From Saccharopolyspora ipomoeae (GTDB taxonomy: Bacteria; Actinomycetota; Actinomycetes; Mycobacteriales; Pseudonocardiaceae), in NCBI RefSeq assembly GCF_029952525.1, contig NZ_JASAOF010000001.1, positions 372,001 to 436,000 on the forward strand: a DNA stretch of 64,000 nucleotides, given 5' to 3'. The position numbers were made by a program, and so were the translations under genes. Under the pieces are notes generated by a model that saw only the letters and a program-made list of their open reading frames with translations, was not told the DNA's origin and searched no databases. This document shows positions 1 to 10,829 of this stretch, in pieces; position 1 is the first letter of the stretch, and each line of letters starts with the position of its first letter.

Positions 1-2
1 TG

Positions 3-608
3 GCCCGGCGCATCGCCGCCGAGGAGATCTTCGCGGTGAGCTGGCTGGACATCGACGGGTTCAAGTCGGTCAACGACAACGCCGGGTTCTCCGCGGGCGA
101 CGACCTGATCCGCTCGATCGGCCGCGGGCTCACCGACGCCGCCGCCTCGCTGTCGTCGGTGCAGGTCGGCCACGTCGGCGGCGACGACTTCCTGCTGGTC
201 TCCGACCTCGACGACCTGGTGCCGCTGGCCGACGCGGTGCTGGGCACCACCCGCACCGTCGGCGACACCGAGGTCACGCTGTCGCTGGCGACGCTGGTGT
301 GCACCACGCAGACGGTCGCCGACTACGACGAGGCCTCCAGCAAGCTCGCCCCGCTCAAGAGCTCCGCGAAGCAGCTCACCGGCTCCAGCTGGGTGATGTC
401 GAGACCGGGCTCGGACCGGGTCGAAGTCCTCCGGGGCCACGTCGCGGGAGCATCCCCGGCACCCCCACCGCCGGCCGGAGCCCCGCCGATGTTCCCCCCT
501 CAGGCACCCCCGCCGCCTCCACCCCCGGCGTACCCGCCGCCCCCGGCATCCCCGCCGCACGGCTTCCCCACCCAAGACCCGGAGCAGATGCACCACGAGC
601 GGTTCTGA
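3..608 (+). CDS. GGDEF-domain protein, 3' end only (degenerate GGDDF site)
   Basis: The gene enters from before the window; its frame is open from base 3 to the TGA at 606-608. The visible part is the C-terminal half of a GGDEF (diguanylate cyclase) domain: the segment WLDIDGFKSVND is the usual substrate/metal region, followed about 35 residues later by GGDDF (nt 177-191). Active enzymes carry GG(D/E)EF, so cyclic-di-GMP synthesis is doubtful (inference). The last 50 or so residues are low-complexity and proline-rich (runs of PPPPPPP), probably an unfolded tail. The N-terminus, where sensor domains would lie, is missing, so the signal it responds to cannot be read. It converges on the suf operon. 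Confidence 0.8.
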   Translation, partial: ARRIAAEEIFAVSWLDIDGFKSVNDNAGFSAGDDLIRSIGRGLTDAAASLSSVQVGHVGGDDFLLVSDLDDLVPLADAVLGTTRTVGDTEVTLSLATLVCTTQTVADYDEASSKLAPLKSSAKQLTGSSWVMSRPGSDRVEVLRGHVAGASPAPPPPAGAPPMFPPQAPPPPPPPAYPPPPASPPHGFPTQDPEQMHHERF

Positions 609-616
609 GCAGCGCA

Positions 617-653
617 GAAGCCCCCGGCTCCCGAAGAGGGAACCGGGGGCTCC
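617..653 (+). terminator. Terminator after the GGDEF gene
   Basis: An inverted repeat (AGCCCCCGGCTCC, short loop, GGAACCGGGGGCT; one wobble pair) starts about 10 bases after the stop codon. There is no clear T-run, as is common in actinobacteria. Confidence 0.65.
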
Positions 654-663
654 TGCGTTGCCA

Positions 664-736
664 GGGGACGGTTCTAGTCCGAATCACCCATGATCAAAAT
701 CCGTTTTGCCCGGCCGATTCGAGGAAGAACCGTCCT
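664..736 (-). repeat. R2 hairpin repeat, copy 1
   Basis: Copy of the R2 family in reverse orientation. The arms GGGACGGTTCT and AGAACCGTCC enclose the conserved core, which on the minus strand reads GGCAAAACGG then TTGATCATGGGTGATTC. It fills the space between the GGDEF terminator and the end of sufT. Other copies are at 33473, 51096 and 63793. Confidence 0.8.
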
Positions 737-747
737 CGCTGAAGTCC

Positions 748-1149
748 TCAGACGGTGAAGCCGAGGGCCCTGAGCTGCTCGCGGCCCTCCTCGGTGATCT
801 TCTCCGGGCCCCACGGGGGCATCCAGACCCAGTTGATCCGGAAGTCGGAGACGATGCCACCGCCCGGTCCGCCGGTGAGGGCGGCGCGGGCCTGGTCCTC
901 GATGACGTCGGTCAGCGGGCACGCCGCCGAGGTCAGCGTCATGTCCACCGTGGCGGAGTTGTCCTGCTCGACCCGCACGTCGTAGACCAGACCGAGGTCC
1001 ACCACGTTGATGCCCAGCTCCGGGTCCACGACGTCGCGGAGAGCTTCCTCGACGTCCTCCAGCTTGGCGACCTCGGCGGCCGGGGCGGCCTGCTCGGGCA
1101 GGGCGTCGGCAGTGCGCGCCTCGTCCTGCACCTGGGTCTCGTCGCTCAC
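748..1149 (-). CDS. sufT: SufT-like MIP18/DUF59 Fe-S assembly factor
   Basis: 133 aa. The MIP18 (DUF59) domain is clear: DPELGINVVDLGL at residues 42-54 and the conserved cysteine segment AACPLTD (Cys77). The first 30 residues are an acidic, Ala/Gln-rich extension. Family members help mature or deliver Fe-S clusters in the cytoplasm, probably as an accessory to the SUF machinery. It is the last gene of the sufRBDCSUT operon, as in M. tuberculosis. The GTG start at 1149 is supported by AGGAGG seven bases upstream. The exact role is known from the family, not from this sequence. Confidence 0.88.
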   Translation of the reverse strand: MSDETQVQDEARTADALPEQAAPAAEVAKLEDVEEALRDVVDPELGINVVDLGLVYDVRVEQDNSATVDMTLTSAACPLTDVIEDQARAALTGGPGGGIVSDFRINWVWMPPWGPEKITEEGREQLRALGFTV

Positions 1150-1180
1150 TTTGCCTCCTGAAAGTCTGTTGGCACCGGAC

Positions 1181-1621
1181 TCACGCGCGGGAGACGGCGT
1201 CCTTGAACGCCATCCAGCCCAGGAGCGCGCACTTGACGCGCATCGGGTACTTCGCGACGCCCGCGAAGGCGATGGCGTCCTCCAGCACGTCCTCGTCGGG
1301 TTCGACCTTGCCGCGGCCGTGCATCAGCTCGCTGAAGGCGGCCTCGGTCTCCAGGGCCTCCTTGAGCGGCTTGCCGACGACGAGGTCGGTCAGCACCGAC
1401 ACCGCCGCCTGGCTGATCGAGCACCCCTGCCCCGCGTACGAGACGTCCTCGACCTTCGCGCTCTCGCCCTCGCCGGTCAACCGGACCCGCAGCGTCACCT
1501 CGTCCCCGCAGGTCGGGTTGACCTGGAAGGACTCGGCGTCGAACGGCTCCCGCAGTCCGTGCCGGTGCGGGTTGCGGTAGTGGTCCAGGATGATCTCCTG
1601 GTACATCTGCTCAAGCTGCAT
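1181..1621 (-). CDS. sufU: SufU zinc-dependent sulfurtransferase
   Basis: 146 aa. SufU accepts sulfur from the SufS persulfide and passes it towards the SufBCD scaffold. The zinc ligands of SufU rather than scaffold IscU are visible: Cys38-Gly-Asp40, Cys67 and Cys131. The N-terminal MYQEIILDHYRNPHR is the family signature. The ATG at 1621 lies 20 bases after the sufS stop, so the genes are co-transcribed. A longer in-frame reading runs upstream through sufS in the wrong frame and is not real. Confidence 0.95.
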   Translation of the reverse strand: MQLEQMYQEIILDHYRNPHRHGLREPFDAESFQVNPTCGDEVTLRVRLTGEGESAKVEDVSYAGQGCSISQAAVSVLTDLVVGKPLKEALETEAAFSELMHGRGKVEPDEDVLEDAIAFAGVAKYPMRVKCALLGWMAFKDAVSRA

Positions 1622-1641
1622 GTGCGCCAGTCCTCGGCGGT

Positions 1642-3710
<2,069 letters not shown>

Positions 3711-3764
3711 TTCTTCTCGTTCTCCTGGTGTGGTGGTACCGAAGGTCTGGGAATCGACGTGGCG

Positions 3765-4946
3765 TCAGGCGCCGACGACGGCGAGCTCTTCCTCGATCTC
3801 GGCCTCCAGGCGCTCGCGCACCTCGGGGACGTTGATCTTCTGCAGCAGCTCGCCGAAGAAGCCGCGCACGACCAGGCGGCGGGCCTGGTCCTGCGGGATG
3901 CCGCGGGCCTGCAGGTAGAACAGCTGCTCGTCGTCGAACCGGCCGGTGGCGCTGGCGTGGCCGGCTCCCTCGATCTCGCCGGTCTCGATCTCCAGGTTCG
4001 GGACCGAGTCGGCCCGCGCACCTTCGGTCAGCACCAGGTTGCGGTTGAGCTCGTAGGTGTCGGTGCCCTCGGCCGCGGCCTGGATCAGCACGTCGCCGAT
4101 CCACACCGAGTGGGCCGAGTCGCCCTGCAGCGCGCCCTTGTACAGGACGTTGCTGCGGCAGTTGGGCACGTTGTGGTCGACCAGCATGCGGTGCTCGAGG
4201 TGCTGGCCGGCGTCGGCGAAGTAGAGGCCGAGCAGCTCGGCGTCGCCGCCCTTGTCCGCGTAGTTGACCGTGGTGTTCACGCGCACCAGGTCGCCGCCGA
4301 GGGTGACGGCGAAGTGGCGGAACACCGAGTCGCGGCCGAGGGTGGCGTGCTCGGAGCTGACCTGCGTGGCGTCGTCGGCGAAGTCGTGGATGGACACGAC
4401 CCGCAGCTGGGCGCCGTCGGCGACGACGAACTCGACGTTGTCGCCGATGGTGCCGGAGCCGCGGTAGTCGAGGACCACGACGGCCTCGGCGAACTGCTCC
4501 GCGTGGATCTGCAGGTGGCCGAAGGCGACCTGGTCCGCGCCGGGGCCGTCGATGGTGACGGTGATCGGCCCCTCGGGCTTGGTCTCCTTGGGCACGGTGA
4601 CCACGGTGGCCTCGGTGAAGGAGCTCCACGCCTGGGCCGCGACGCGGTCGGCGGGCACGCCGCCCTGGCCGATGCGCGCGTCGTCGCGACCCACGGTCTC
4701 CACGGTCGCCTCACCGGTGACCGCGACCTTGATGCTGCCGGTCGCGGTGGCGGAGCCGTCGTGCAGGCCCTTCAGGCGCTTGAGCGGGGTGAACCGCCAG
4801 TCCTCCTCGCGACCGCCCGGGACCTCGAAGGCCTCGACGTCGTAGGAGCGGAAGCGCTCCCCGCGGGAGGCCTGCGGAACGACAGGCCCCCCGTGGGAGT
4901 GCTCGGTCAGCCCGTGCTGCTGGGCGTCGGTTTCGGTGGTGCTCAT
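3765..4946 (-). CDS. sufD: Fe-S assembly scaffold protein SufD
   Basis: 393 aa, the normal SufD length. The protein is a beta-helix paralogue of SufB; the conserved C-terminal part (about residues 280-390, including TGRFDDEQLFYLQARGI and ARRLVVRGFF) matches the SufB/SufD core family. It pairs with SufB and docks SufC, and is mainly needed for iron entry. The ATG at 4946 lies 2 bases past the sufB stop codon. Confidence 0.96.
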   Translation of the reverse strand: MSTTETDAQQHGLTEHSHGGPVVPQASRGERFRSYDVEAFEVPGGREEDWRFTPLKRLKGLHDGSATATGSIKVAVTGEATVETVGRDDARIGQGGVPADRVAAQAWSSFTEATVVTVPKETKPEGPITVTIDGPGADQVAFGHLQIHAEQFAEAVVVLDYRGSGTIGDNVEFVVADGAQLRVVSIHDFADDATQVSSEHATLGRDSVFRHFAVTLGGDLVRVNTTVNYADKGGDAELLGLYFADAGQHLEHRMLVDHNVPNCRSNVLYKGALQGDSAHSVWIGDVLIQAAAEGTDTYELNRNLVLTEGARADSVPNLEIETGEIEGAGHASATGRFDDEQLFYLQARGIPQDQARRLVVRGFFGELLQKINVPEVRERLEAEIEEELAVVGA

Positions 4947-4948
4947 CG

Positions 4949-6406
4949 TTAGCCGACGGCCCCTTCCATCTGCAGTTCGATCAGTCGGTTCAGTTCCAGC
5001 GCGTACTCCATCGGCAGCTCGCGCGCGATGGGCTCGACGAAGCCGCGGACGATCATGGCCATCGCCTCGTCCTCGGTCAGACCGCGCTGCATCAGGTAGA
5101 ACAGCTGGTCATCGCTGACCTTGGACACCGTCGCCTCGTGGCCCATGGTCACGTCGTCGACGCGCACGTCCACGTAGGGGTAGGTGTCGGAGCGGCTGAT
5201 GGTGTCGACCAGCAGCGCGTCGCACTTCACGTTCGACGAGGAGTGGTGGGCGCGCTTGGCGACCTTGACCAGACCCCGGTACGAGGTGCGGCCACCACCG
5301 CGGGCGATCGACTTGGAGACGATCGTCGAGGAGGTGTGCGGCGCCAGGTGCTCCATCTTCGCGCCGGCGTCCTGGTGCTGGCCCTCGCCGGCGAAGGCGA
5401 CGGACAGGACCTCGCCCTTGGCGTGCTCGCCCATCAGGAACACCGAGGGGTACTTCATGGTGACCTTGGAGCCGAGGTTGCCGTCGACCCACTCCATGGT
5501 GGCGCCCTCTTCGGCCTTGGCCCGCTTGGTCACCAGGTTGTAGACGTTGTTCGACCAGTTCTGGATCGTCGTGTAGCGGCAGCGGCCGCCCTTCTTCACG
5601 ATGATCTCCACGACGGCCGAGTGCAGCGAGTCGCTGGAGTAGATCGGCGCGGTGCAGCCCTCGACGTAGTGCACGTAGGCGCCCTCGTCGACGATGATCA
5701 GCGTCCGCTCGAACTGGCCCATGTTCTCGGTGTTGATCCGGAAGTAGGCCTGCAGCGGGATGTCGACGTGCACGCCCGGCGGCACGTAGATGAAGGAGCC
5801 ACCCGACCACACGGCGGTGTTCAGCGCGGAGAACTTGTTGTCACCGGCCGGGATGACCGAGCCGAAGTACTCCTTGAAGATCTCCGGGTGCTCGCGCAGC
5901 GCCGTGTCGGTGTCCAGGAACAGGACGCCCTGGGCCTCCAGGTCCTCGCGGATCTGGTGGTAGACGACCTCGGACTCGTACTGCGCGGCGACACCCGCGA
6001 CCAGCCGCTGCTTCTCCGCCTCCGGGATGCCCAGCTTGTCGTAGGTGTTCTTGATGTCCTCGGGCAGGTCTTCCCAGGTCTGGGCCTGCTCCTCGGTGGA
6101 GCGCACGAAGTACTTGATGTTGTCGAAGTCGATGCCCGACAGGTCCGCACCCCAGTTGGGCATGGGCTTGCGGTCGAAGAGCTTGAGCGCCTTCATGCGC
6201 GTCTCGAGCATCCACTCGGGCTCGCTCTTCTTGTCCGAGATGTCGCGCACGACGTCCTCGGACAGACCGCGCTTGGCGGCCGCGCCCGCGACGTCGGTGT
6301 CAGCCCAGCCGTATTCGTAGTTGCCCAGCGTCGCCAGGGTTTCTTCCTGGGTGAGCTGACCATCGGATGCGGTGGTGGGATTGCGCTGCTCCGCAGCGGC
6401 AGTCAT
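4949..6406 (-). CDS. sufB: Fe-S assembly scaffold protein SufB, no intein
   Basis: 485 aa, uninterrupted. SufB is the part of the SufBCD complex that carries the nascent cluster. Recognisable family stretches are [10 protein letters not shown] near the N-terminus, [19 protein letters not shown] in the middle and the C-terminal [21 protein letters not shown]. The M. tuberculosis homologue contains a self-splicing intein; the length and continuity here show none. The ATG at 6406 overlaps the stop of the upstream regulator (ATGA), so regulator and assembly genes form one transcript. Confidence 0.97.
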   Translation of the reverse strand: MTAAAEQRNPTTASDGQLTQEETLATLGNYEYGWADTDVAGAAAKRGLSEDVVRDISDKKSEPEWMLETRMKALKLFDRKPMPNWGADLSGIDFDNIKYFVRSTEEQAQTWEDLPEDIKNTYDKLGIPEAEKQRLVAGVAAQYESEVVYHQIREDLEAQGVLFLDTDTALREHPEIFKEYFGSVIPAGDNKFSALNTAVWSGGSFIYVPPGVHVDIPLQAYFRINTENMGQFERTLIIVDEGAYVHYVEGCTAPIYSSDSLHSAVVEIIVKKGGRCRYTTIQNWSNNVYNLVTKRAKAEEGATMEWVDGNLGSKVTMKYPSVFLMGEHAKGEVLSVAFAGEGQHQDAGAKMEHLAPHTSSTIVSKSIARGGGRTSYRGLVKVAKRAHHSSSNVKCDALLVDTISRSDTYPYVDVRVDDVTMGHEATVSKVSDDQLFYLMQRGLTEDEAMAMIVRGFVEPIARELPMEYALELNRLIELQMEGAVG

Positions 6407-7224
6407 ACGGACTCCCCTCCAGCAGGAATCGGGGCGGTGTTCTGCCGGTCCTTCGGGACCGAACCGGCAGAGGTCTGTTCGGAATCCGGATCGTGCTGAT
6501 CCGGATCCGTCAACCGCGCGGTTGGTACGTGCGTGGTGCAGGCCGCATCACCGTTCGCGATCGTGGCCAGCCGCTGCACGTGGGTGCCGAGGACTTCGGC
6601 GAACGCCGCCGTCTCGGCTTCGCACAGCTGCGGGAAGTCCGCAGCGACGTGCGCCACCGGGCAGTGGTGTTGGCAGAGCTGCTCGCCGCTTCCGACGCTG
6701 CGCGCCGAGGCAGCGTAGCCCTCCCGGGAGAGCGCGTCGGCGAGTACCTCCGCGCGCTCGGCCGGGGTCCGAGCGGCCACGAGGGCGTCCCGGTGGTTGG
6801 CCACCAGAGCGGCCATCCTCCGTTCCGCGAACTCGCGCACCGCCTGTTCCCCTTCGTGTTCGGCGATGAACCGCAGCGCCGCCACCGCGAGGTCGTCGTA
6901 GGCGTGTCCGAACCTCGCCCTGCCCGGCTCGGTGAGCAGGTAGAGCTTGGCGGGTCGACCACGGCCCCGACGGCCGCGCGGAGAGGACTCCCGGGTGTAG
7001 GCCTCGCCCTCGGCGACCAGCACGTCCAAGTGCCGGCGCACCGCGGTGGGACTGACCCCGAGTTCGTCGGCCACCGCAGCAGCGGTGATCGGCCCCCGTT
7101 CCAGCAGCAACCGCGCAACCGTGTGACGGGTCCGGCCGTCGCCTTGCGCAGCCGTGCCGGACTGGCCCGCAGGGCCCGTCTCGGCGGCGGCTGCGGTCGG
7201 CTGCGACGTCCCGACCTTTTTCAC
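6403..7224 (-). CDS. sufR: SufR-type Fe-S sensing repressor of the suf operon
   Basis: About 273 aa. The N-terminal half is a winged helix-turn-helix ([23 protein letters not shown]) of the ArsR/DeoR-like SufR group. The C-terminal half has four cysteines (184, 188, 201 and 229 from this start; spacing C-X3-C-X12-C-X27-C), the kind of set that holds a [4Fe-4S] cluster in characterised SufR proteins. With cluster bound, SufR represses suf; with cluster lost, suf is induced. It is the first gene of the operon. I prefer the GTG at 7224, because a longer frame to 7266 would run over the likely operator and leave only about 45 bases for two divergent promoters; the longer start is not excluded. 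Confidence 0.88.
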   Translation of the reverse strand: MKKVGTSQPTAAAAETGPAGQSGTAAQGDGRTRHTVARLLLERGPITAAAVADELGVSPTAVRRHLDVLVAEGEAYTRESSPRGRRGRGRPAKLYLLTEPGRARFGHAYDDLAVAALRFIAEHEGEQAVREFAERRMAALVANHRDALVAARTPAERAEVLADALSREGYAASARSVGSGEQLCQHHCPVAHVAADFPQLCEAETAAFAEVLGTHVQRLATIANGDAACTTHVPTARLTDPDQHDPDSEQTSAGSVPKDRQNTAPIPAGGESV

Positions 7225-7236
7225 AACACGAATGTT
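7225..7236. promoter_or_regulatory. Possible SufR operator in the sufR/mptB divergent region
   Basis: AACA-CGAA-TGTT is a small inverted repeat directly upstream of the preferred sufR start. SufR regulators are usually autoregulatory, so an operator here is expected, but the match is short and no experiment supports it. Confidence 0.3.
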
Positions 7237-7310
7237 ACCTATTTCGATCGCACGCACCAGGGGCACGGGGCGGACACGTGATCTGACTCACCCCATTACG
7301 CTGCGGAGCC

Positions 7311-8888
7311 GTGGCTGCAGGCGAAACGACGGACCAGACGATGCTGCTCCCCGGGTCGGAGGCACCCGAGCGGACCAGCACGGAGCCGCTCGATCACGCC
7401 GAACGGAGGCAGCTCGACCACATCCGCCGCTTCGGCACCACCGGATCGCTGATCCTGGCCGCCGGGGCGTTCGGCGCCGGGGCCAACCCGGTCATCAACC
7501 CGATCTACGGCGCCCGGTTCCTCGGCCTGCTCAGCCGGATGCCCACCGTGGCGATGGCGATCTGCTGGCTCGGCATGCTCATGATCGTCGCAGCCTGGCT
7601 GTGGCTCGGACTGCTGTGCAGACCCGGCCGCGAGCGCGTCCTCGGCGTCGGCCAGCTCGCCCGCACCGCCGCCATGTGGGCGCTGCCGCTGGCCCTGTGC
7701 CCACCGCTTTTCAGCACCGACATGTACAGCTACCTCGCGCAGAGCGAGGTCGCCGCGCGCGGCTTCAACCCCTACCTGGTCAGCCCGCTCATCGGACTCG
7801 GCGTCGACCACCCCTTCACCAGCAACGTGCCCAACATCTGGCGCGACACCCCGTCCCCGTACGGGCCGCTGTTCCTGATGTTCGGCCAGCTCATCTCCCG
7901 CGTCATCGGCGACAACGTGATCTTCGGCGTGCTGATCTGGCGGCTGGTCATGCTCTGCGGCCTGGCGCTGGCGATCTGGGCGATCCCTCGCCTCGCCCGC
8001 CGCTGCGGCGTGCACCCGGCCGCCGCGCTGTGGCTCAGCGTCGCCAACCCGATCGTGCTGTTCCACGTCATCAGCGGCATGCACAACGAGGCGCTGATGG
8101 TCGGCATCATGCTCACCGCCATCGAGCTGGGCCTGCGCCACCAGACCACGCCCGGCACCATCGCCGCCGGCGTGCTGCTGACCATCGCCGGGGCGATCAA
8201 ACCGCCGGGCTGGATCGCGCTCGGCTTCTTCGGGATCTGCCTGGTGGTGATCCGCGGCGGGCGCTGGCGCGAGCTGTTCCGCGTCGGCGCGCTGCTCGGC
8301 GCCGTGTTCCTGGCCACCATGACGGTGATCACCGTCGGCAGCGGCTGGGGCCTGGGCTGGATCGACACCTTCGACGTGCCCAACCGGGTCAAGACGTTCA
8401 TGGCCCCGCTGACCGCGTTCGGCATGACCGGCGGCGGGATCTCCACGCTGCTGGGCCTGGGCAACCAGACCGACGCGATGCTGGTCATCACCAAGCTCAT
8501 CGGCTACGTGATCGTGGCCGCGGTGTGCCTGTGGATGCTGTGGCTGTCCTTCCGCGGCCGAGTCCAGCCGCTGGTCGCGATGGGCGCCACCTACCTCACG
8601 CTCGCGCTGGCCGTGCCCGTGCTGTGGCCCTGGTACCTGCTGTGGTCGGTGGTGCCGCTGGCCCTGTCGACCAACAACTCCCGCTTCCGCCACACCGCCA
8701 CCGCGATCTGCGCCGCGGTGTCCCTGCTCATCCCGCCCACCGGCGCCGGATTCGTGCTGCGCGCCTACCAGATCCCGCTCGCCGTGATCGCCGCGATCAT
8801 CGCCTTCGCGATCACGGTGGCGCTGGTGAGGCACCGGATGCCCGCCATCCGGCCCACCCTCGGCCGAGTGCGCCAGGTCAAGCAATAG
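7311..8888 (+). CDS. mptB: MptB-type polyprenol-phosphate-mannose alpha-1,6-mannosyltransferase
   Basis: 525 aa integral membrane GT-C glycosyltransferase with about 12-13 hydrophobic segments. The acidic loop after the second third of the first domain (STDMYSYLAQSEVAARGFNPY) is the typical GT-C DxxxY catalytic region. MptB homologues extend the alpha-1,6-mannan core of lipomannan and lipoarabinomannan in Corynebacteriales. In families without LAM the acceptor is uncertain. It is divergent from sufR, as in M. tuberculosis (Rv1459c/Rv1460). The GTG start at 7311 leaves 86 bases of shared promoter region. The ABC gene starts only 11 bases after its stop. Confidence 0.85.
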   Translation: MAAGETTDQTMLLPGSEAPERTSTEPLDHAERRQLDHIRRFGTTGSLILAAGAFGAGANPVINPIYGARFLGLLSRMPTVAMAICWLGMLMIVAAWLWLGLLCRPGRERVLGVGQLARTAAMWALPLALCPPLFSTDMYSYLAQSEVAARGFNPYLVSPLIGLGVDHPFTSNVPNIWRDTPSPYGPLFLMFGQLISRVIGDNVIFGVLIWRLVMLCGLALAIWAIPRLARRCGVHPAAALWLSVANPIVLFHVISGMHNEALMVGIMLTAIELGLRHQTTPGTIAAGVLLTIAGAIKPPGWIALGFFGICLVVIRGGRWRELFRVGALLGAVFLATMTVITVGSGWGLGWIDTFDVPNRVKTFMAPLTAFGMTGGGISTLLGLGNQTDAMLVITKLIGYVIVAAVCLWMLWLSFRGRVQPLVAMGATYLTLALAVPVLWPWYLLWSVVPLALSTNNSRFRHTATAICAAVSLLIPPTGAGFVLRAYQIPLAVIAAIIAFAITVALVRHRMPAIRPTLGRVRQVKQ

Positions 8889-8899
8889 GCTGTGAATCC

Positions 8900-9832
8900 G
8901 TGAGCAACGAGAGTCCGGCCGTCCTGCTGCGCGGGCTGGAGAAGCGCTTCGGGGACACCACCGCGGTCGCCGGCCTCGACCTGAGCCTGCCGCGCGGCAG
9001 CGTCCTGGCGCTGCTGGGACCCAACGGCGCGGGCAAGACCACCACCGTGGAGATCTGCGAGGGCTTCCAGCGCCCCGATCGCGGCGAGGTCCGCGTCCTG
9101 GGCCTCGACCCGCACTCCCAGGGCGAGCAGCTGCGCCCGCGCATCGGCGTCATGCCCCAGGGCGGCGGCGCCTACCCGGGCGTGCGCACCGAGGAGATGC
9201 TGCACCTCGTCGCCGCCTGCACCGCCGACCCGCTCGACCCGGCCTGGCTGCTGGAGGTGCTCGGCCTGGAATCGGTGCGCCGGACCTCCTACAAGCGGCT
9301 CTCCGGCGGCCAGCAGCAGCGGCTGTCGCTGGCCTGCGCCCTGGTCGGCCGCCCCGAGCTGGTGTTCCTCGACGAACCCACCGCAGGGCTCGACCCGCAG
9401 GCCCGCCGCCTGGTGTGGGAGCTGGTCGCCGCGCTGCGCCGCGACGGCGTGAGCGTGCTGCTGACCACGCACCTGATGGACGAGGCCGAGGCGCTGGCCG
9501 ACCGGGTCGTCATCGTCGACCACGGCCGCGCGGTCGCCGACGGCACCGCCGAGGAGCTCACCGCACCGGCCGACGGCAAGCAGGAGCTGCGGTTCCGCTC
9601 GCAGACCGGCCTGGACCTGGACCTGCTGCTGGCCGCGCTGCCCGAGGGCTACAAGGCCGACGAGCTGCGCCCCGGCGACTACGTGGTGCGCGGCGAGATC
9701 AACCCGCAGGTGGTCTCCACGGTGACCGCCTGGTGCGCCCAGCACAGCGTGCTGGCCCAGGAGCTGCGGGTGACCCGCCGCAGCCTGGAGGACGTCTTCC
9801 TGGACCTGACCGGACGGGAGCTTCGATCGTGA
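8900..9832 (+). CDS. ABC exporter ATP-binding protein
   Basis: 310 aa. Walker A GPNGAGKT (40-47), signature LSGGQQQR (134-141) and Walker B VFLDEPTAGLD are complete, so it should be an active ATPase. The roughly 90 C-terminal residues form the extra domain seen in DrrA-type exporters, ending with RRSLEDVFLDLTGREL. It pairs with the permease that follows, with which it overlaps by 4 bases (GTGA). The equivalent M. tuberculosis pair is Rv1458c/Rv1457c, of unknown substrate; location between cell-wall and cytochrome-oxidase genes suggests an envelope or heme-related cargo (inference). Confidence 0.92.
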   Translation: MSNESPAVLLRGLEKRFGDTTAVAGLDLSLPRGSVLALLGPNGAGKTTTVEICEGFQRPDRGEVRVLGLDPHSQGEQLRPRIGVMPQGGGAYPGVRTEEMLHLVAACTADPLDPAWLLEVLGLESVRRTSYKRLSGGQQQRLSLACALVGRPELVFLDEPTAGLDPQARRLVWELVAALRRDGVSVLLTTHLMDEAEALADRVVIVDHGRAVADGTAEELTAPADGKQELRFRSQTGLDLDLLLAALPEGYKADELRPGDYVVRGEINPQVVSTVTAWCAQHSVLAQELRVTRRSLEDVFLDLTGRELRS

Positions 9833-10620
9833 CCGCCGAGCTCGGTGACCGGTTCCCCGCCGGAACCTTCTCCCCCGCTCCCGGGCGGGGCCGCGCGCTG
9901 CGGATGCTGGCCGCGCAGACCCGCATCGAGACGCTGCTGATCGTCCGGCACGGCGAGCAGGCCCTGCTGACGCTGATCATCCCGATCGCGCTGCTCATCG
10001 GCATGAGCACCGTCCACATCGGCGACCTGCCCGAGCCCCGGGCGAACTCGGTGATGCCCCGCATCCTGGCGCTGGCCGTGATGTCCACGGCGTTCACCGG
10101 CCAGGCCATCGCGCTCGGTTTCGACCGCCGCTACGGCGTCCTCAAGCGCCTGTCGGCGACCGCCCTGCCGCGCTGGACGCTCATCTCCGGCCGGGTGCTG
10201 GCGACGCTGCTGGTGGTGGCGCTGCAGGCGGTGGTGCTGAGCGTGACGGCGCTGTTCCTCGGCTGGTCCCCGGCCCTGTCCGGGCTGCTGCCCGGCGCCG
10301 TCCTGCTGGTGCTGGGCACGCTGGTGTTCGGCGCGGCCGGAGTCCTGGTCGGAGGGGCGCTGCGCCCGGAGATCATCCTGGCGCTGGCCAACGCGATCTG
10401 GTTCGTCCTGCTGCTCGCCGGAGGTCTCGCCCTCCCGGCCGCCGACCTGCCGGGCGCGCTGGCCGACATCGCCGGGTTCCTGCCGTCCGGAGCGCTGGCC
10501 GAAGCCCTCGACGCCGTCCTCGTCCAGAGCTCGCTCCCGGGCGTCCAGCCGATCCTCGTCCTGCTCGCCTGGGGCGTCGCCTGCGGAGCCACCGCGGTCC
10601 GCACCACTCGCCTGACCTGA
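9829..10620 (+). CDS. ABC-2 type exporter permease
   Basis: 263 aa with six hydrophobic segments (first LLTLIIPIALLIGM, last VLLAWGVACGATA), an ABC-2 type permease. A GFDRRYGVLKRLSATALPRW loop typical of DrrB/NodJ-like permeases follows the second membrane segment. The GTG start overlaps the ATPase stop, so the two are translationally coupled and form one exporter. The substrate cannot be told from the sequence. The gene is followed by R1 copy 1. Confidence 0.9.
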   Translation: MTAELGDRFPAGTFSPAPGRGRALRMLAAQTRIETLLIVRHGEQALLTLIIPIALLIGMSTVHIGDLPEPRANSVMPRILALAVMSTAFTGQAIALGFDRRYGVLKRLSATALPRWTLISGRVLATLLVVALQAVVLSVTALFLGWSPALSGLLPGAVLLVLGTLVFGAAGVLVGGALRPEIILALANAIWFVLLLAGGLALPAADLPGALADIAGFLPSGALAEALDAVLVQSSLPGVQPILVLLAWGVACGATAVRTTRLT

Positions 10621-10806
10621 CGTCAGGCAAGCACCGCAGGTGCTTTCTCCTCACCCCACCCTCGCAACCCGCACCGCCGCGGGTTCTCAGACGTCTTCTG
10701 GGGAGGACGGCCGACGTGTCGTGTATTGGCTATACATAAGCCTCGGATCCCGGAGCCAGAAGGCGTCTGAGGTTCCGCTACCCGCACCGCCAAGCAACAA
10801 GACCAC
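10621..10806 (+). repeat. R1 structured repeat, copy 1 (subtype A, with 5' hairpin)
   Basis: The longest R1 form. It begins with a small hairpin (AGCACC-GCA-GGTGCT then TTCTCC), followed by AACCCGC-ACCGCC-GCGGGTT, then the main stem CTCAGACGTCTTCTGG (10686-10701) pairing with CCAGAAGGCGTCTGAG (10756-10771; one U-G pair). Its apical part contains TGTAT-tggct-ATACA (10722-10736). The direct repeat ACCCGCACCGCC lies on both sides of the stem. It occupies the whole gap between the ABC permease and the SalK-like gene. No protein reading frame is supported. Confidence 0.88.
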
Positions 10807-10829
10807 AGCCATCCTTTTAAGCTGCGGGC

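Noticed and set aside
4949..6406. Intein in sufB, as in M. tuberculosis
   Set aside because: The gene is of plain SufB length with no inserted block.
9415..9828. Upstream extension of the ABC permease
   Set aside because: Overlaps the ATPase gene in another frame; the GTG at 9829 gives the normal overlap and length.
10621..10806. Insertion-sequence remnant at R1
   Set aside because: No transposase fragment and no target duplication is visible; the covarying stem is better explained by RNA structure, though a mobile origin is not excluded.
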